DNA from: Glacieibacterium sp965200405
Lineage (GTDB): Bacteria > Pseudomonadota > Alphaproteobacteria > Sphingomonadales > Sphingomonadaceae
Length of the DNA: 64,000 bases
Assembly (NCBI RefSeq): GCF_965200405.1
Contig: NZ_OZ241356.1
Coordinates: 558,001 to 622,000, forward strand
Direction: 5' to 3'
The notes beneath the pieces were generated by a model. That model was not told the origin of the DNA. It worked only from the letters and a program-made list of their open reading frames with translations, and ran no database searches. The position numbers and the translations under genes are program-made. Positions 34,012 through 42,078 of the stretch are shown piece after piece (the first letter of the stretch is position 1; every line of letters begins with the position of its first letter).

Positions 34012-34264
34012 GACTCTGCCGGCCGTCGGGAAACCGGCGGTACAGGTCGTAAAGGTGTGCAGGGAGCGAGGCGGTGAGCCAAGCCGCGACCTGCCACCAC
34101 GGCCCGCCGGTCAGCGCGGCGTGAACCGCCAGCAGCAATATCGCACCTGGCACGAGCATCCGGACGAGATCCCACCGCCCGAGATAGGCCAGCCAGGCGC
34201 CCTCCACCCCGACGACCGCAAGAATGAAGACGACGGCGTTGCCGCTCGTGAAGAACTCGCTCAA
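33986..34264 (-). CDS. Small membrane protein downstream of bchP (orf92)
   Basis: This is a 92-residue protein. The frame starts at a TTG that overlaps the bchP stop (TTGA). Three hydrophobic stretches (VVFILAVVGVEGAWLAYLG, MLVPGAILLLAVHAALTG, WQVAAWLTASLPAHLYDLYR) suggest two or three membrane helices. It is the last gene of the bchG unit, so it may serve pigment esterification or assembly; that is inference. The TTG start and the overlap with the cytochrome gene lower certainty. Confidence 0.6.
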   Translation of the reverse strand: MSEFFTSGNAVVFILAVVGVEGAWLAYLGRWDLVRMLVPGAILLLAVHAALTGGPWWQVAAWLTASLPAHLYDLYRRFPDGRQSLTGSSGKR

Positions 34265-35460
34265 CGCGCCGCGGCCGGGCGGCCGATCGAGCTGATCAGA
34301 TGGGCGGTATCCTTCAGGAATATCTTGAAATGGGCCAGCGGGCTGGAGCGCACCAGCGCCTTGTTCATATAGGCTTCCCAGGTCAGCCGCTGGACATCGG
34401 GGTCGCGGCACATCTTGACGAAGCGCTCGCGCCGCTTGTCGCTGGAATACCAGAAATACTGCATGATCCCGAGGACACGGAAGACCATGCCGTGCGCTTT
34501 GACGAACTCGCGCCGGGCGGAGCGTAGCGCACGCGGGTCGCCGCTGAGCAGGAAGGCGCCGACCGACTGCGCCGCCATCTCGCCGCAGACCATGGCGTAA
34601 TAGATGCCCTCGCCCGACGCCGGTGCGACCACCCCGGCGGCGTCTCCCGCGACGATGATGTCGCGACCATTGTCCCAGCGCTTCAGCGGCTTGAGCGGGA
34701 TCGGCGCGCCTTCCTTGCGCATCGTCGTGCAGGCGTCGAGGCCGGTATCGCCGCGCAGTTCGGCGACCGCGCCGCGCAGGTCGAAACCCTTGCGGGCGCT
34801 GCCGACGCCGATGCTGGCGGTATCGCCGTGCGGGAAGATCCAGGCGTAGAAATCGGGCGATAGCCGCCCTTGATAATAGACGTCGCAGCGTGAGCGATCG
34901 AAAACGTCGGTGTCGCCCTCCGGCGAGGCGACGACCTCGTGATAGGCGAAGACGCAGGGCATGCGCTCGGCACCCTTCAGGACCTGGCGCGCGACGCCGG
35001 AGCGAGCGCCGTCGGCGCCGATGACGGCCTTGGCGCGCAGGCGCTGGAGCGGCGACGAGCGAGCGGTGCGATAGGTGACGACCGCGGTCCCGTCGTCGTC
35101 GCGCTCGATCGCCTCGAAGGTGCCGGTGCGGCGCTCGGCTCCACTGGTGGCGGCGCGGGCGCGGAGATATTCGTCGAAATGCTCGCGGTCGACCATGCCG
35201 ACGTAACCGTCGCCGACCGGCATATCGACGACCTTGGACGACGGCGCGATCATCCGCGCGGCGCGGGCCCTGCCGACGATCATCGCGTCGGGAATGGAAA
35301 AGTCGCGGATGGCGCGGGGCGGGATGGCGCCGCCGCACGGCTTGATCCGCCCGGCGCGGTCGAGCAGCAGGACGCGCTTGCCAGCCTGCGCAAGGGTGTT
35401 CGCAGCGGTGGCACCAGCGGGCCCTCCGCCGACGACGACGACATCCCAGGTCTCGCTCAT
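34261..35460 (-). CDS. bchP: Geranylgeranyl diphosphate/bacteriochlorophyll reductase
   Basis: This is a 399-residue protein starting at the ATGA overlap with the PucC-like gene. It reduces the geranylgeranyl tail of bacteriochlorophyll to phytyl. The N-terminal FAD-binding motif VVVGGGPAGATAANTLAQAG, the CGGAIPPRA block, VIGADGARSGVAR and VAGDAAGVVAPASGEGIYYA are all family hallmarks. The order bchG-pucC-like-bchP is conserved in purple bacteria. Confidence 0.96.
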   Translation of the reverse strand: MSETWDVVVVGGGPAGATAANTLAQAGKRVLLLDRAGRIKPCGGAIPPRAIRDFSIPDAMIVGRARAARMIAPSSKVVDMPVGDGYVGMVDREHFDEYLRARAATSGAERRTGTFEAIERDDDGTAVVTYRTARSSPLQRLRAKAVIGADGARSGVARQVLKGAERMPCVFAYHEVVASPEGDTDVFDRSRCDVYYQGRLSPDFYAWIFPHGDTASIGVGSARKGFDLRGAVAELRGDTGLDACTTMRKEGAPIPLKPLKRWDNGRDIIVAGDAAGVVAPASGEGIYYAMVCGEMAAQSVGAFLLSGDPRALRSARREFVKAHGMVFRVLGIMQYFWYSSDKRRERFVKMCRDPDVQRLTWEAYMNKALVRSSPLAHFKIFLKDTAHLISSIGRPAAAR

Positions 35461-36767
35461 GCCGTGACTCCCGTCAGATTGCGTGGCCGGGCCGCGCTGC
35501 CGATACGCGCCGCGATGCTGGCGGCCACGATGAACAATGTCGCCTCGACGCCGAAGACCAGCGCGAAAGCAGTGGGCGCATCGCCCAGCAGCCGGCGTCC
35601 GACGTCGACGCCCGCTGCGCCCAGGAAGCCGCCCGCGCCGAACGCGATTGCCTGCGCCGCGCCCCAGACGCCCATGCGGACCCCCTCGCGTCCCGGTCCG
35701 TCGGCACCGGCGAGCCCCATCATCGAGCCGATCGCCGCCACCGCGAATACGCCGTTGAAAAAGCCCAGCGCGACGACGTTGGCGGTCAGCGGCCAGCCCG
35801 GGCCGGTCCGCGCCGCGATGACCAGCCCGGCCAGCGCCAGCGCCGAGCCGAGGCAGCCGCCGACCGTCCAGCCGCGCATCCAGCCCGCCTTGGCCGAGAA
35901 GGCGTTGCCGCCGACCCCGACCAGGATCATGCCGGCCAGCACGCCGCCGTGCTGATACCCCGACAGGCTGGTCGATGCCCCCGGCGAGAAGCCGAAGCGC
36001 AGTCCGGCGAACGGCTCGAGGATCAGGTCCTGCGCGCTGTACGCCAGCATCGAGACGAAGACGAAAATGGTGAACCGCCGCGCCCGCTCGTCGGCCCAGA
36101 TCTCGTTGAGCACGACGGCGAATGGCGTCGGGATGGTGCCGTGAACCGGCAGCGGCCGCTCCGGCTCCGCCCCCCAGATCGCCACCAGCGCCACGACCAG
36201 CGCGATCAGCGCGACACTGGAGGCGACGGTGCTGAGCCGCTGCGGCGTGAACGGCTCGATCAGCTGCCCGACGATCCCGGCAGTGATCGCGATGCCGGCG
36301 ATCATCATGATCCAGGTCATCGCCGCGGCGGCCGGGCGACGCTCGGGCGCGACTTCGCTCGCCAGCAGCGCCAGCAGCGACGTGCCCGCCGCCCCGACTC
36401 CCGCGCCGATCAGGCTGAATCCCAGCACCGCGAGCAGCGGCCCGGCGATCGGCCGCGTCGTCATGATTAGCGTCGCGTCGACCGCCAGCACGGCGCCCAG
36501 CGCCAGCGCCGCCATGCCCGCCGCGATCCACGGCGTCCGCCGCGCCCCGGCATCCGAGCCATGCCCCCAGCGCGGCCGCGACAACTGGATGGCGTAATGC
36601 CAGGCGACCAGTCCCGCCGGCAGCGACGCCGGGATCGCATATTCGACGACCATGACGCGGTTGAGCAGCGACGTGCCCAGCATGACGATCGCACCGATCG
36701 CACTCTGCACCAGCCCGAGCCGGACGATGCCAGGCCAGCCCAGTCCTTGCGCGGCGACCCCCTTCAT
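35457..36767 (-). CDS. PucC/ORF428-family transporter between bchG and bchP
   Basis: This is a 436-residue membrane protein with about 12 helices, MFS fold, BCD (bacteriochlorophyll delivery) subfamily. The ATG overlaps the bchG stop (ATGA); the frame is open further upstream, but that part lies in bchG. Landmarks are GTSLLNRVMVVEYAIPASLP, AYSAQDLILEPFAGLRFGFS and GVWGAAQAIAFGAGGFLGA. It is a paralogue of LhaA (48.8-50.2 kb), with which it shares the LNRVMIVE-like and SMQDVLLEPFGG-like segments. The family helps deliver pigment to light-harvesting complexes. Confidence 0.92.
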   Translation of the reverse strand: MKGVAAQGLGWPGIVRLGLVQSAIGAIVMLGTSLLNRVMVVEYAIPASLPAGLVAWHYAIQLSRPRWGHGSDAGARRTPWIAAGMAALALGAVLAVDATLIMTTRPIAGPLLAVLGFSLIGAGVGAAGTSLLALLASEVAPERRPAAAAMTWIMMIAGIAITAGIVGQLIEPFTPQRLSTVASSVALIALVVALVAIWGAEPERPLPVHGTIPTPFAVVLNEIWADERARRFTIFVFVSMLAYSAQDLILEPFAGLRFGFSPGASTSLSGYQHGGVLAGMILVGVGGNAFSAKAGWMRGWTVGGCLGSALALAGLVIAARTGPGWPLTANVVALGFFNGVFAVAAIGSMMGLAGADGPGREGVRMGVWGAAQAIAFGAGGFLGAAGVDVGRRLLGDAPTAFALVFGVEATLFIVAASIAARIGSAARPRNLTGVTA

Positions 36768-37657
36768 GCCGCCAGCCCGAAAGCCGCCGCGAGCATTCCG
36801 CTGACGTACAGCGTCACCCCCGTGCCATTGTACCAGGGTGCGTATTTTCGCGGATCGCGCAGCAGCCGCGGCATCGCCACCAGCTGCGCCACCAGCACCG
36901 CCGCCACCACCATCGCCGCGCGCGGATGACCCCAGTCGAACAGCAGCGCCGCGACGATCACCTGCGGCACCGCCATCACTGCGCACGCCAGCCGCGCCGC
37001 GCGCTCGACCCCGAGCACCACCGGCAGCGACCGCACGCCGGTCGCGATATCGCCCTCGACCGCCTTGAAATCGTTGAGCGTCATGATGCCGTGCGCGCCC
37101 AGGCTATACAGCAGGATGACGACCAGCACGTGCGTACCGGGCAGGCTGCCGCTCATCGCCGCCGCCCCGGTGAACCAGCTCAGCCCCTCATAGCTCAGCG
37201 CCACTGCCGCCGGTCCCCACCAGCCGCTGGTCTTCAGGCGGAACGGCGGCGCGCTATAGGCCCAGCCCGAGGCCAGCCCGACGGCGGTCGCGACCAGCAC
37301 CCACGGCCCGATGGCGGCTCCCGCGATCAGCGAGACGATGCTGCCGATGATCGCGATCGCCAGCCCCCAGCGGCCCGGGATGCGCCCAGACGGGATCGGC
37401 CGGTCGGGCTCGTTGATCGCATCGACGTGACGGTCGAACCAGTCATTCACAGCCTGGCTGGTGCCGCAGACCAGGGGTCCGCACAGCAGCACGCCCGCGA
37501 CCAGGAACGGCCAGCGGCTGGCGAGCGGTTCACCCGACGAGACGACGCCACACATGAACGCCCACATCGGCGGGAACCACGTCACCGGCTTGAGCAGCTG
37601 CAGGACGTCCCGCCCCGCGGGGATCGTCGAACCGGACACGGTTGCTGTGCGAGCCAT
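36764..37657 (-). CDS. bchG: Bacteriochlorophyll synthase (prenyl transfer to bacteriochlorophyllide)
   Basis: This is a 297-residue membrane protein of the UbiA fold. It attaches geranylgeranyl diphosphate to bacteriochlorophyllide a. LLKPVTWFPPMWAFMCGVVS, the first Asp-rich motif VNDWFDRHVDAINEPDRPIP and LNDFKAVEGD (second Asp-rich motif) are typical of BchG/ChlG. I use the ATG at 37657; a GTG seven codons upstream is possible. A PpsR-box-like site and -35/-10-like elements lie immediately upstream, so repression by PpsR is likely. Confidence 0.95.
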   Translation of the reverse strand: MARTATVSGSTIPAGRDVLQLLKPVTWFPPMWAFMCGVVSSGEPLASRWPFLVAGVLLCGPLVCGTSQAVNDWFDRHVDAINEPDRPIPSGRIPGRWGLAIAIIGSIVSLIAGAAIGPWVLVATAVGLASGWAYSAPPFRLKTSGWWGPAAVALSYEGLSWFTGAAAMSGSLPGTHVLVVILLYSLGAHGIMTLNDFKAVEGDIATGVRSLPVVLGVERAARLACAVMAVPQVIVAALLFDWGHPRAAMVVAAVLVAQLVAMPRLLRDPRKYAPWYNGTGVTLYVSGMLAAAFGLAA

Positions 37658-37662
37658 GCCGT

Positions 37663-37691
37663 ACGCTATGCCTGACACTTTTAACCGTCAA
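37663..37691 (-). promoter_or_regulatory. Possible sigma-70-type promoter of bchG
   Basis: On the minus strand TTGACG (37691-37686), a 17-bp spacer and TAGCGT (37668-37663) fit a sigma-70-type promoter. The -35 box lies inside the PpsR-like site, which suits repression. The predicted start would fall almost on the bchG ATG, so either the transcript is leaderless, a later in-frame GTG is used, or the -10 box is misplaced. Confidence 0.35.
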
Positions 37692-37703
37692 TAAGTTTGG
37701 ACA
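37686..37703 (-). promoter_or_regulatory. PpsR-box-like site upstream of bchG
   Basis: Minus strand TGTCCAAACTTATTGACG reads TGT-N12-ACG, one base off the PpsR/CrtJ consensus TGT-N12-ACA. It lies 29-46 bp upstream of the bchG ATG. It matches the site at 40176-40193 at 14 of 18 positions, including TGTCCAA and ACG. Confidence 0.55.
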
Positions 37704-37711
37704 GTTAAATT

Positions 37712-37730
37712 GACACCGTCAGTCGGTGTC
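37712..37730 (-). terminator. Hairpin at the end of ppsR
   Basis: GACACCG and CGGTGTC form a perfect 7-bp stem with a 5-nt loop covering the ppsR stop codon. On the minus strand AATTT follows, a weak T-run, so this may be a poor terminator separating ppsR from bchG. Confidence 0.45.
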
Positions 37731-39143
37731 GCCATTTCCCAGGTTGCCGAGGCCATGACGATGAAGCTTGGAATACAGGCTCTGCCGGCTCAGCCCGAGA
37801 ATCTCCGCCGCCGAGGCGCGATTGTCGGCGGTGTAGGCCAGCGCCGCCTCGATGCAGAGGCGCTCGATCAGGTCGCTCGACTCGCGCACGATGTCCTTCA
37901 ACGGCACCCGGCCGACCAGCTCGGTCAACTGCTCGACGGACTTGGGCAGGGCACGATCCGGGGCGATCAGGTCGACCTTGCGACGGCTGCTGGTACGGAT
38001 GCTGAAACCGAAGCATGGGCGCTCGCTGTCCCCTGCAAGCACGGCGGAAACCTCGACTTCCTCCTCGCTGGTGACGCCGCGGATCAGCGTCGTGAAGTTG
38101 CGGACCGCCCCATGTTCGCGCAGCTGGCCGACCAGGATGCCGAGGTCGATGCCGGGGCGCCCGAGGAACTGCGACAACGGCGCACCGCGCAACTGCGCCC
38201 GTCGCGCCGACTGGGTCAGGTCGAGAAAGGCCGCGTTCTCGGCCAGGATGTCGAGGTTGTCGTCGGTCAGCACAAAGGCGTCGGGCAACCGGTCGAGCAC
38301 GTCGATCAGCCGCGTGTCGGTCCCCTCACTGGCGGCGATGTTGTCGGCCCGCGACATGCGCACCAGGAAATACGACGCGCGGTCCTGGCGGAACAGCGTC
38401 GCCGACATCCGGCACTCGCGCCCCGTACCGACCGAGACCCGGGCGACGGTCGACTGCTCCGCCGCGGCGACTGCGCCCAGCAGGGTCAGCGCCGCATCGC
38501 GCGAACTGTCGTCGAGGATGGCGACGAATGGCTGCCCGGTCAGGTGATCCTCGGTGCCGACCAGACGGCGAGCCGCCGGGTTCGCCTCGGTGATCCGGCG
38601 GTTGGCGGTCTCGACGATGAACACCGCCTCGCTCGACTCGTCGAACAGCAGCCGATAGCGTGACTCGACCTGGCGCAGCCGCACATAGTCACGCTCCATC
38701 GACTGCTGGGCGGCAAGCAGGCGCTGCTGCAGGGCGGCGGCGGCGCGCATGTCGCGGCCGATGGCGACGACGCGGCCATCGCGCGAAGCTTCGACGGCGA
38801 CATAGCGGATCGGCACGTCGCCACCGGCCAGCGGATGATTGACCTGGCGCCAGCGCCCGGAGCGCCGGCTCGGCGCATCCCGCAGCATTTCCTCGATCTT
38901 GACGCGGCTTTCGGAGGTGACCGTGTCGACCCACAACTGGTCGCGCCACGTCTCCAGCCCTTCGATCGGCAGGTCGGCGCTGCCCATCGCGATGTCGCGG
39001 ATATAGCCCTCGGCGTCGACGACCAGCGCGACGTCACCGCTGGCGGCTATGACCCGCGCGGCCAGGTCGGCGTCGACCCCTTGCAACAGTGCGCCAGCGG
39101 CACGGAACGGCACCGCGCCGGCGAGCGACGGTGAAAGGTCCAC
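37719..39143 (-). CDS. ppsR: PpsR/CrtJ photosynthesis transcriptional regulator
   Basis: This is a 474-residue protein with the normal PpsR layout: an N-terminal domain and PAS domains (about 25-125, 155-270, 275-390), a Q-linker-like helix (AAALQQRLLAAQQSMERDYV) after the first PAS, and a C-terminal Fis-type HTH (SAAEILGLSRQSLYSKLHRH). The family represses bch, crt and puc genes by binding TGT-N12-ACA. A cysteine just before the HTH (IERLCIEAALAYT) sits where the redox-active cysteine of R. sphaeroides PpsR lies. The antirepressor-like ppaA is directly upstream, 30 nt away on the same strand. Confidence 0.95.
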   Translation of the reverse strand: MDLSPSLAGAVPFRAAGALLQGVDADLAARVIAASGDVALVVDAEGYIRDIAMGSADLPIEGLETWRDQLWVDTVTSESRVKIEEMLRDAPSRRSGRWRQVNHPLAGGDVPIRYVAVEASRDGRVVAIGRDMRAAAALQQRLLAAQQSMERDYVRLRQVESRYRLLFDESSEAVFIVETANRRITEANPAARRLVGTEDHLTGQPFVAILDDSSRDAALTLLGAVAAAEQSTVARVSVGTGRECRMSATLFRQDRASYFLVRMSRADNIAASEGTDTRLIDVLDRLPDAFVLTDDNLDILAENAAFLDLTQSARRAQLRGAPLSQFLGRPGIDLGILVGQLREHGAVRNFTTLIRGVTSEEEVEVSAVLAGDSERPCFGFSIRTSSRRKVDLIAPDRALPKSVEQLTELVGRVPLKDIVRESSDLIERLCIEAALAYTADNRASAAEILGLSRQSLYSKLHRHGLGNLGNGDTD

Positions 39144-39173
39144 GGCTAGTTGCCTGGACGCAAGAAGCGTGGG

Positions 39174-40058
39174 TCAACCATGACCCGCAATAGGGGTGTC
39201 GGCGCGCAGGGCGAGCACATCGAGCAGGGTCTCCGCTACTAGGACCGCTCGCCGTGCGTCGACGGCGGTCGCATCCGCCCCGCAGCTTTTTGCCAGTTCC
39301 GGATGCTCGGCAAAAACCCGACCGCCGACCATGACACCTATGCGCGGGTTACGCGACGCGCGGCGAAGCGCACCGATGATTGTCGGTACGCGCGAGATAT
39401 GGTCTTCACAACTGACCGTCAAGCCGACCAGCTCGAACCAACCCTTGCGAACCATGCTGACCAGGTCGTCCTCGGTCGGGTTGATCTCGCTCGCCGTCGT
39501 CCACCCGGCGCGGCGAAAGAACTCCTCGACCATCAGCGTGCCGAAACCGTGCTGCTCGCCGGGCAGCGGCGCGAACAACGCCCGGCGTTCGCCGCCCCGG
39601 CGCTCGGCGGCACCGGGGGCGCGCGCCGCGAGTTCGTGGACGATCTCCTGTAGCCGCCACAGGCCCATCGTGACGTCGACGAAGTCGCAGACATCCTGCT
39701 CCCACCAGATCCCGAGCTGATGCGCCGCCGGCGCCAGCAGGTCGAGGAACACCGTCTCGATCGAGACGCCGCGAGCCAGCAGAAGGTCGACCTCGACCAG
39801 CAGGGCATAGGCCTCGTTGCGCAACGATGCGCCGGCGAAGCGCTCGGCCTCCAATGCGGTGATGACCGCACCCTGCGGCTCGATGCGTGCATCATGCTGC
39901 TCCGGTGCACGGTGCGCCATTAACAGTCTAGGAATGATTTCGCCCTCGACGATCCGGGCCAGTGCAAACGGCGACAAATCCGTCGGTGACCAGGAGACAG
40001 GTTCCTGGGCAAGCCCGGGTGAGCTAGTAAAGCTGTGCAAATTCAGCATCGAAGCCAT
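39174..40058 (-). CDS. ppaA: PpaA/AerR cobalamin-binding photosynthesis regulator
   Basis: This is a 294-residue protein. The N-terminal half is a helical B12-binding cap (LLARGVSIETVFLDLLAPAA). The C-terminal half is a B12-binding Rossmann domain containing GEQHGFGTLMVEEFFRRAGW, whose His is in the place of the cobalt-binding His of AerR, and ELVGLTVSCEDH, IGVMVGGRVFAEH. The family modulates PpsR in response to light or oxygen. It is transcribed divergently from bchF across a 188-bp region with a PpsR-like site. Confidence 0.93.
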   Translation of the reverse strand: MASMLNLHSFTSSPGLAQEPVSWSPTDLSPFALARIVEGEIIPRLLMAHRAPEQHDARIEPQGAVITALEAERFAGASLRNEAYALLVEVDLLLARGVSIETVFLDLLAPAAHQLGIWWEQDVCDFVDVTMGLWRLQEIVHELAARAPGAAERRGGERRALFAPLPGEQHGFGTLMVEEFFRRAGWTTASEINPTEDDLVSMVRKGWFELVGLTVSCEDHISRVPTIIGALRRASRNPRIGVMVGGRVFAEHPELAKSCGADATAVDARRAVLVAETLLDVLALRADTPIAGHG

Positions 40059-40135
40059 GCAAACTCCCCGTCAACGACGCGCAATCGTCGCGCCGGATTG
40101 GCTGCCTGTTCTTGGGTCTAGCCGCCGACCATCAT

Positions 40136-40163
40136 ATTTTATCGCCGAATTTAACCAACGCAA
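40136..40163 (-). promoter_or_regulatory. Possible ppaA promoter
   Basis: On the minus strand TTGCGT (40163-40158), a 16-bp spacer and TAAAAT (40141-40136) fit a sigma-70-type promoter. It predicts a leader of about 70 nt before the ppaA ATG. The surrounding 60 bp are AT-rich compared with the rest of the window. Confidence 0.4.
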
Positions 40164-40175
40164 TATCATAGATGA

Positions 40176-40193
40176 TGTCCAAGTTTCTTTACG
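40176..40193 (+). promoter_or_regulatory. PpsR-box-like site between ppaA and bchF
   Basis: TGTCCAAGTTTCTTTACG reads TGT-N12-ACG, one base off the PpsR consensus. It sits 11 bp upstream of the bchF -35 box and 13 bp from the ppaA -35 box, where a bound repressor could control both directions. It resembles the bchG site at 14 of 18 positions. Confidence 0.55.
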
Positions 40194-40203
40194 TCCAGCC
40201 TGA

Positions 40204-40231
40204 TTGACACTGGTTTTCAGGATGCTAGGCT
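40204..40231 (+). promoter_or_regulatory. Possible bchF promoter
   Basis: TTGACA (40204-40209), a 16-bp spacer and TAGGCT (40226-40231) resemble a sigma-70-type promoter with a perfect -35 box. The transcript would start near 40238 and cover the long bchF-to-puhE unit. Confidence 0.45.
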
Positions 40232-40246
40232 TCGGCTTCGACACCG

Positions 40247-40792
40247 ATGGGCCGGCCAGTAATGCGACGCAGACGGACTGCAGATGCAAGTGCCAGGATC
40301 GCAGCGCGACCCTTGTACTCGGCCGCCGAGCGGCAGCGGCGCGATGCCAGCCCATGGACCATGGTGCAGGCAATTCTCGCGCCGATCCAGTTCCTCGCTT
40401 TCGTGATCAGCGTATCTCTGGTCGTCCGTTACCTGCTCACCGGCGAGGGTGCCGGCGCAGCGACAGTGTCGATCATCGTCAAGACGATGCTGCTCTACGC
40501 GATCATGATAACCGGCTCGATCTGGGAGAAAAAAGTCTTCGGACGCTGGCTGTTCGCTCCTGCGTTCTACTGGGAAGACGTCTTCTCGATGCTCGTGCTG
40601 GCGCTGCACACCGCCTATCTGGTGGCGCTGGGTAACGACTGGCTCGGTGAGCGCGGGCGGATGATCCTCGCTCTGGCCGCCTATGCGACCTATGCGGTCA
40701 ACGCCGGTCAATTCCTGTGGAAACTGCGCGTCGCGCGGCTGCAGGGCGGCGGCCCGGTCTCCGATTCCACCGCCGGCGCGGTGCCCGCATGA
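40247..40792 (+). CDS. bchF: 2-vinyl bacteriochlorophyllide hydratase
   Basis: This is a protein of up to 181 residues. It hydrates the C3 vinyl group on the way to bacteriochlorophyllide a. The signature LYSAAERQRRDASPWTMVQA is followed by AILAPIQFLAFVISVSLVV, SIWEKKVFGRWLFAPAFYWE and several membrane helices, as in BchF of other purple bacteria (about 160-175 residues). An ATG at 40262 would give a more usual length and a longer leader. Its end overlaps bchN by 4 bp. Confidence 0.95.
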   Translation: MGRPVMRRRRTADASARIAARPLYSAAERQRRDASPWTMVQAILAPIQFLAFVISVSLVVRYLLTGEGAGAATVSIIVKTMLLYAIMITGSIWEKKVFGRWLFAPAFYWEDVFSMLVLALHTAYLVALGNDWLGERGRMILALAAYATYAVNAGQFLWKLRVARLQGGGPVSDSTAGAVPA

Positions 40793-42078
40793 CCGCGATC
40801 GCCACCGCCGTCGCGCCCCGGCCGATCCTGCGCGAGCGTGGCCAACGCGAGGTTTTCTGCGGCCTGACCAGCATCGTCTGGCTGCACCGCAAGGTTCAGG
40901 ACGCCTTCTTCCTCGTCGTCGGATCGCGGACCTGCGCGCACCTGCTGCAATCGGCCGCAGGGGTGATGGTCTTCGCAGAACCGCGCTTCGCCACCGCGAT
41001 CATCGAGGAGCGCGACCTCGCCGGGCTCGCCGACGCGAACGAGGAACTCGATCGCGTCGTGTCGCGCCTGCTGGCCCGCCGGCCGGAGATCAAGCTGCTG
41101 TTCCTGGTCGGCTCCTGCCCCAGCGAAGTCATCAAGCTCGACCTGTCGCGCGCCGCCGCCCGGCTGTCGGAGACGCATGCGCCAACCGTCCGCATCCTCA
41201 ACTATTCGGGCAGCGGCATCGAGACGACCTTCACCCAGGGCGAGGACGCCTGCCTCGCCGCGCTGGCGCCGCAATTGCCCGCCGCGACCGGGACCGAAAA
41301 GCGCCTGATGATCGTCGGCTCGCTGCCCGACGTCGTCGAGGACCAGTTCCGCCGGCTGTTCGCCGAGATCGGCATCGAGCATGTCGACAGCCTGCCGCCA
41401 CGGCGCGCCAAGGACCTGCCGCCGGTTGGGCCGAACACCGTCTTCCTGCTCGCCCAGCCGTTCCTCGGCGACACCGGCGCGGCACTTGAGAAGCGCGGCG
41501 CACGCCATTTGCCGGCGCTGTTCCCGTTCGGCGCGGAGGGCACCACCGCTTGGCTGCACGCCGCCGCGGTCGAGTTCGGCATCGACGAGATGCATTTCCG
41601 CTCGGTGATCGCCCCCGGGCGGGCGCGGGCCAAGCGTGCGCTGGAGCGCTACGCCGAGCGGCTGGCGGCCAAGCGCATCTTCTTCTTCCCCGACTCGCAG
41701 CTCGAGATCCCGCTGGCACGCTTCCTGGCAAACGAGCTCGGGATGGTGCCCGTCGAGGTCGGCACGCCCTACCTCCACCGCGCGCACATGGCGGCCGAAC
41801 TGGCGGCGCTGCCGGCGGGCATCCAGATCAGCGAAGGGCAGGACGTCGACCGCCAGCTCGACCGCGTCCGTGCCGAACGCCCCGACCTGACGGTCTGCGG
41901 CCTCGGTCTCGCCAATCCGCTGGAGCGCGAGGGACTGTCGACGAAATGGTCGATCGAGCTGGTGTTCTCGCCGGTCCACGGCTTCGACCAGGCCGGCGAC
42001 CTGGCGGAGCTGTTCGCGAGGCCCCTGGTCCGCCGCGACAAGATCGCGAGCCTGCCCAGGAGCGTGTCATGCAGCTGA
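40789..42078 (+). CDS. bchN: Dark-operative protochlorophyllide reductase subunit N
   Basis: This is a 429-residue protein starting at the ATGA overlap with bchF. With BchB it forms the catalytic NB component that reduces ring D of protochlorophyllide without light. The three cysteines that hold the NB-cluster are Cys24 (EVFCGLTS), Cys49 (GSRTCAHL) and Cys110 (VGSCPSEV). The start fits the family, and the end overlaps bchB by 10 bp. Confidence 0.97.
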   Translation: MTAIATAVAPRPILRERGQREVFCGLTSIVWLHRKVQDAFFLVVGSRTCAHLLQSAAGVMVFAEPRFATAIIEERDLAGLADANEELDRVVSRLLARRPEIKLLFLVGSCPSEVIKLDLSRAAARLSETHAPTVRILNYSGSGIETTFTQGEDACLAALAPQLPAATGTEKRLMIVGSLPDVVEDQFRRLFAEIGIEHVDSLPPRRAKDLPPVGPNTVFLLAQPFLGDTGAALEKRGARHLPALFPFGAEGTTAWLHAAAVEFGIDEMHFRSVIAPGRARAKRALERYAERLAAKRIFFFPDSQLEIPLARFLANELGMVPVEVGTPYLHRAHMAAELAALPAGIQISEGQDVDRQLDRVRAERPDLTVCGLGLANPLEREGLSTKWSIELVFSPVHGFDQAGDLAELFARPLVRRDKIASLPRSVSCS

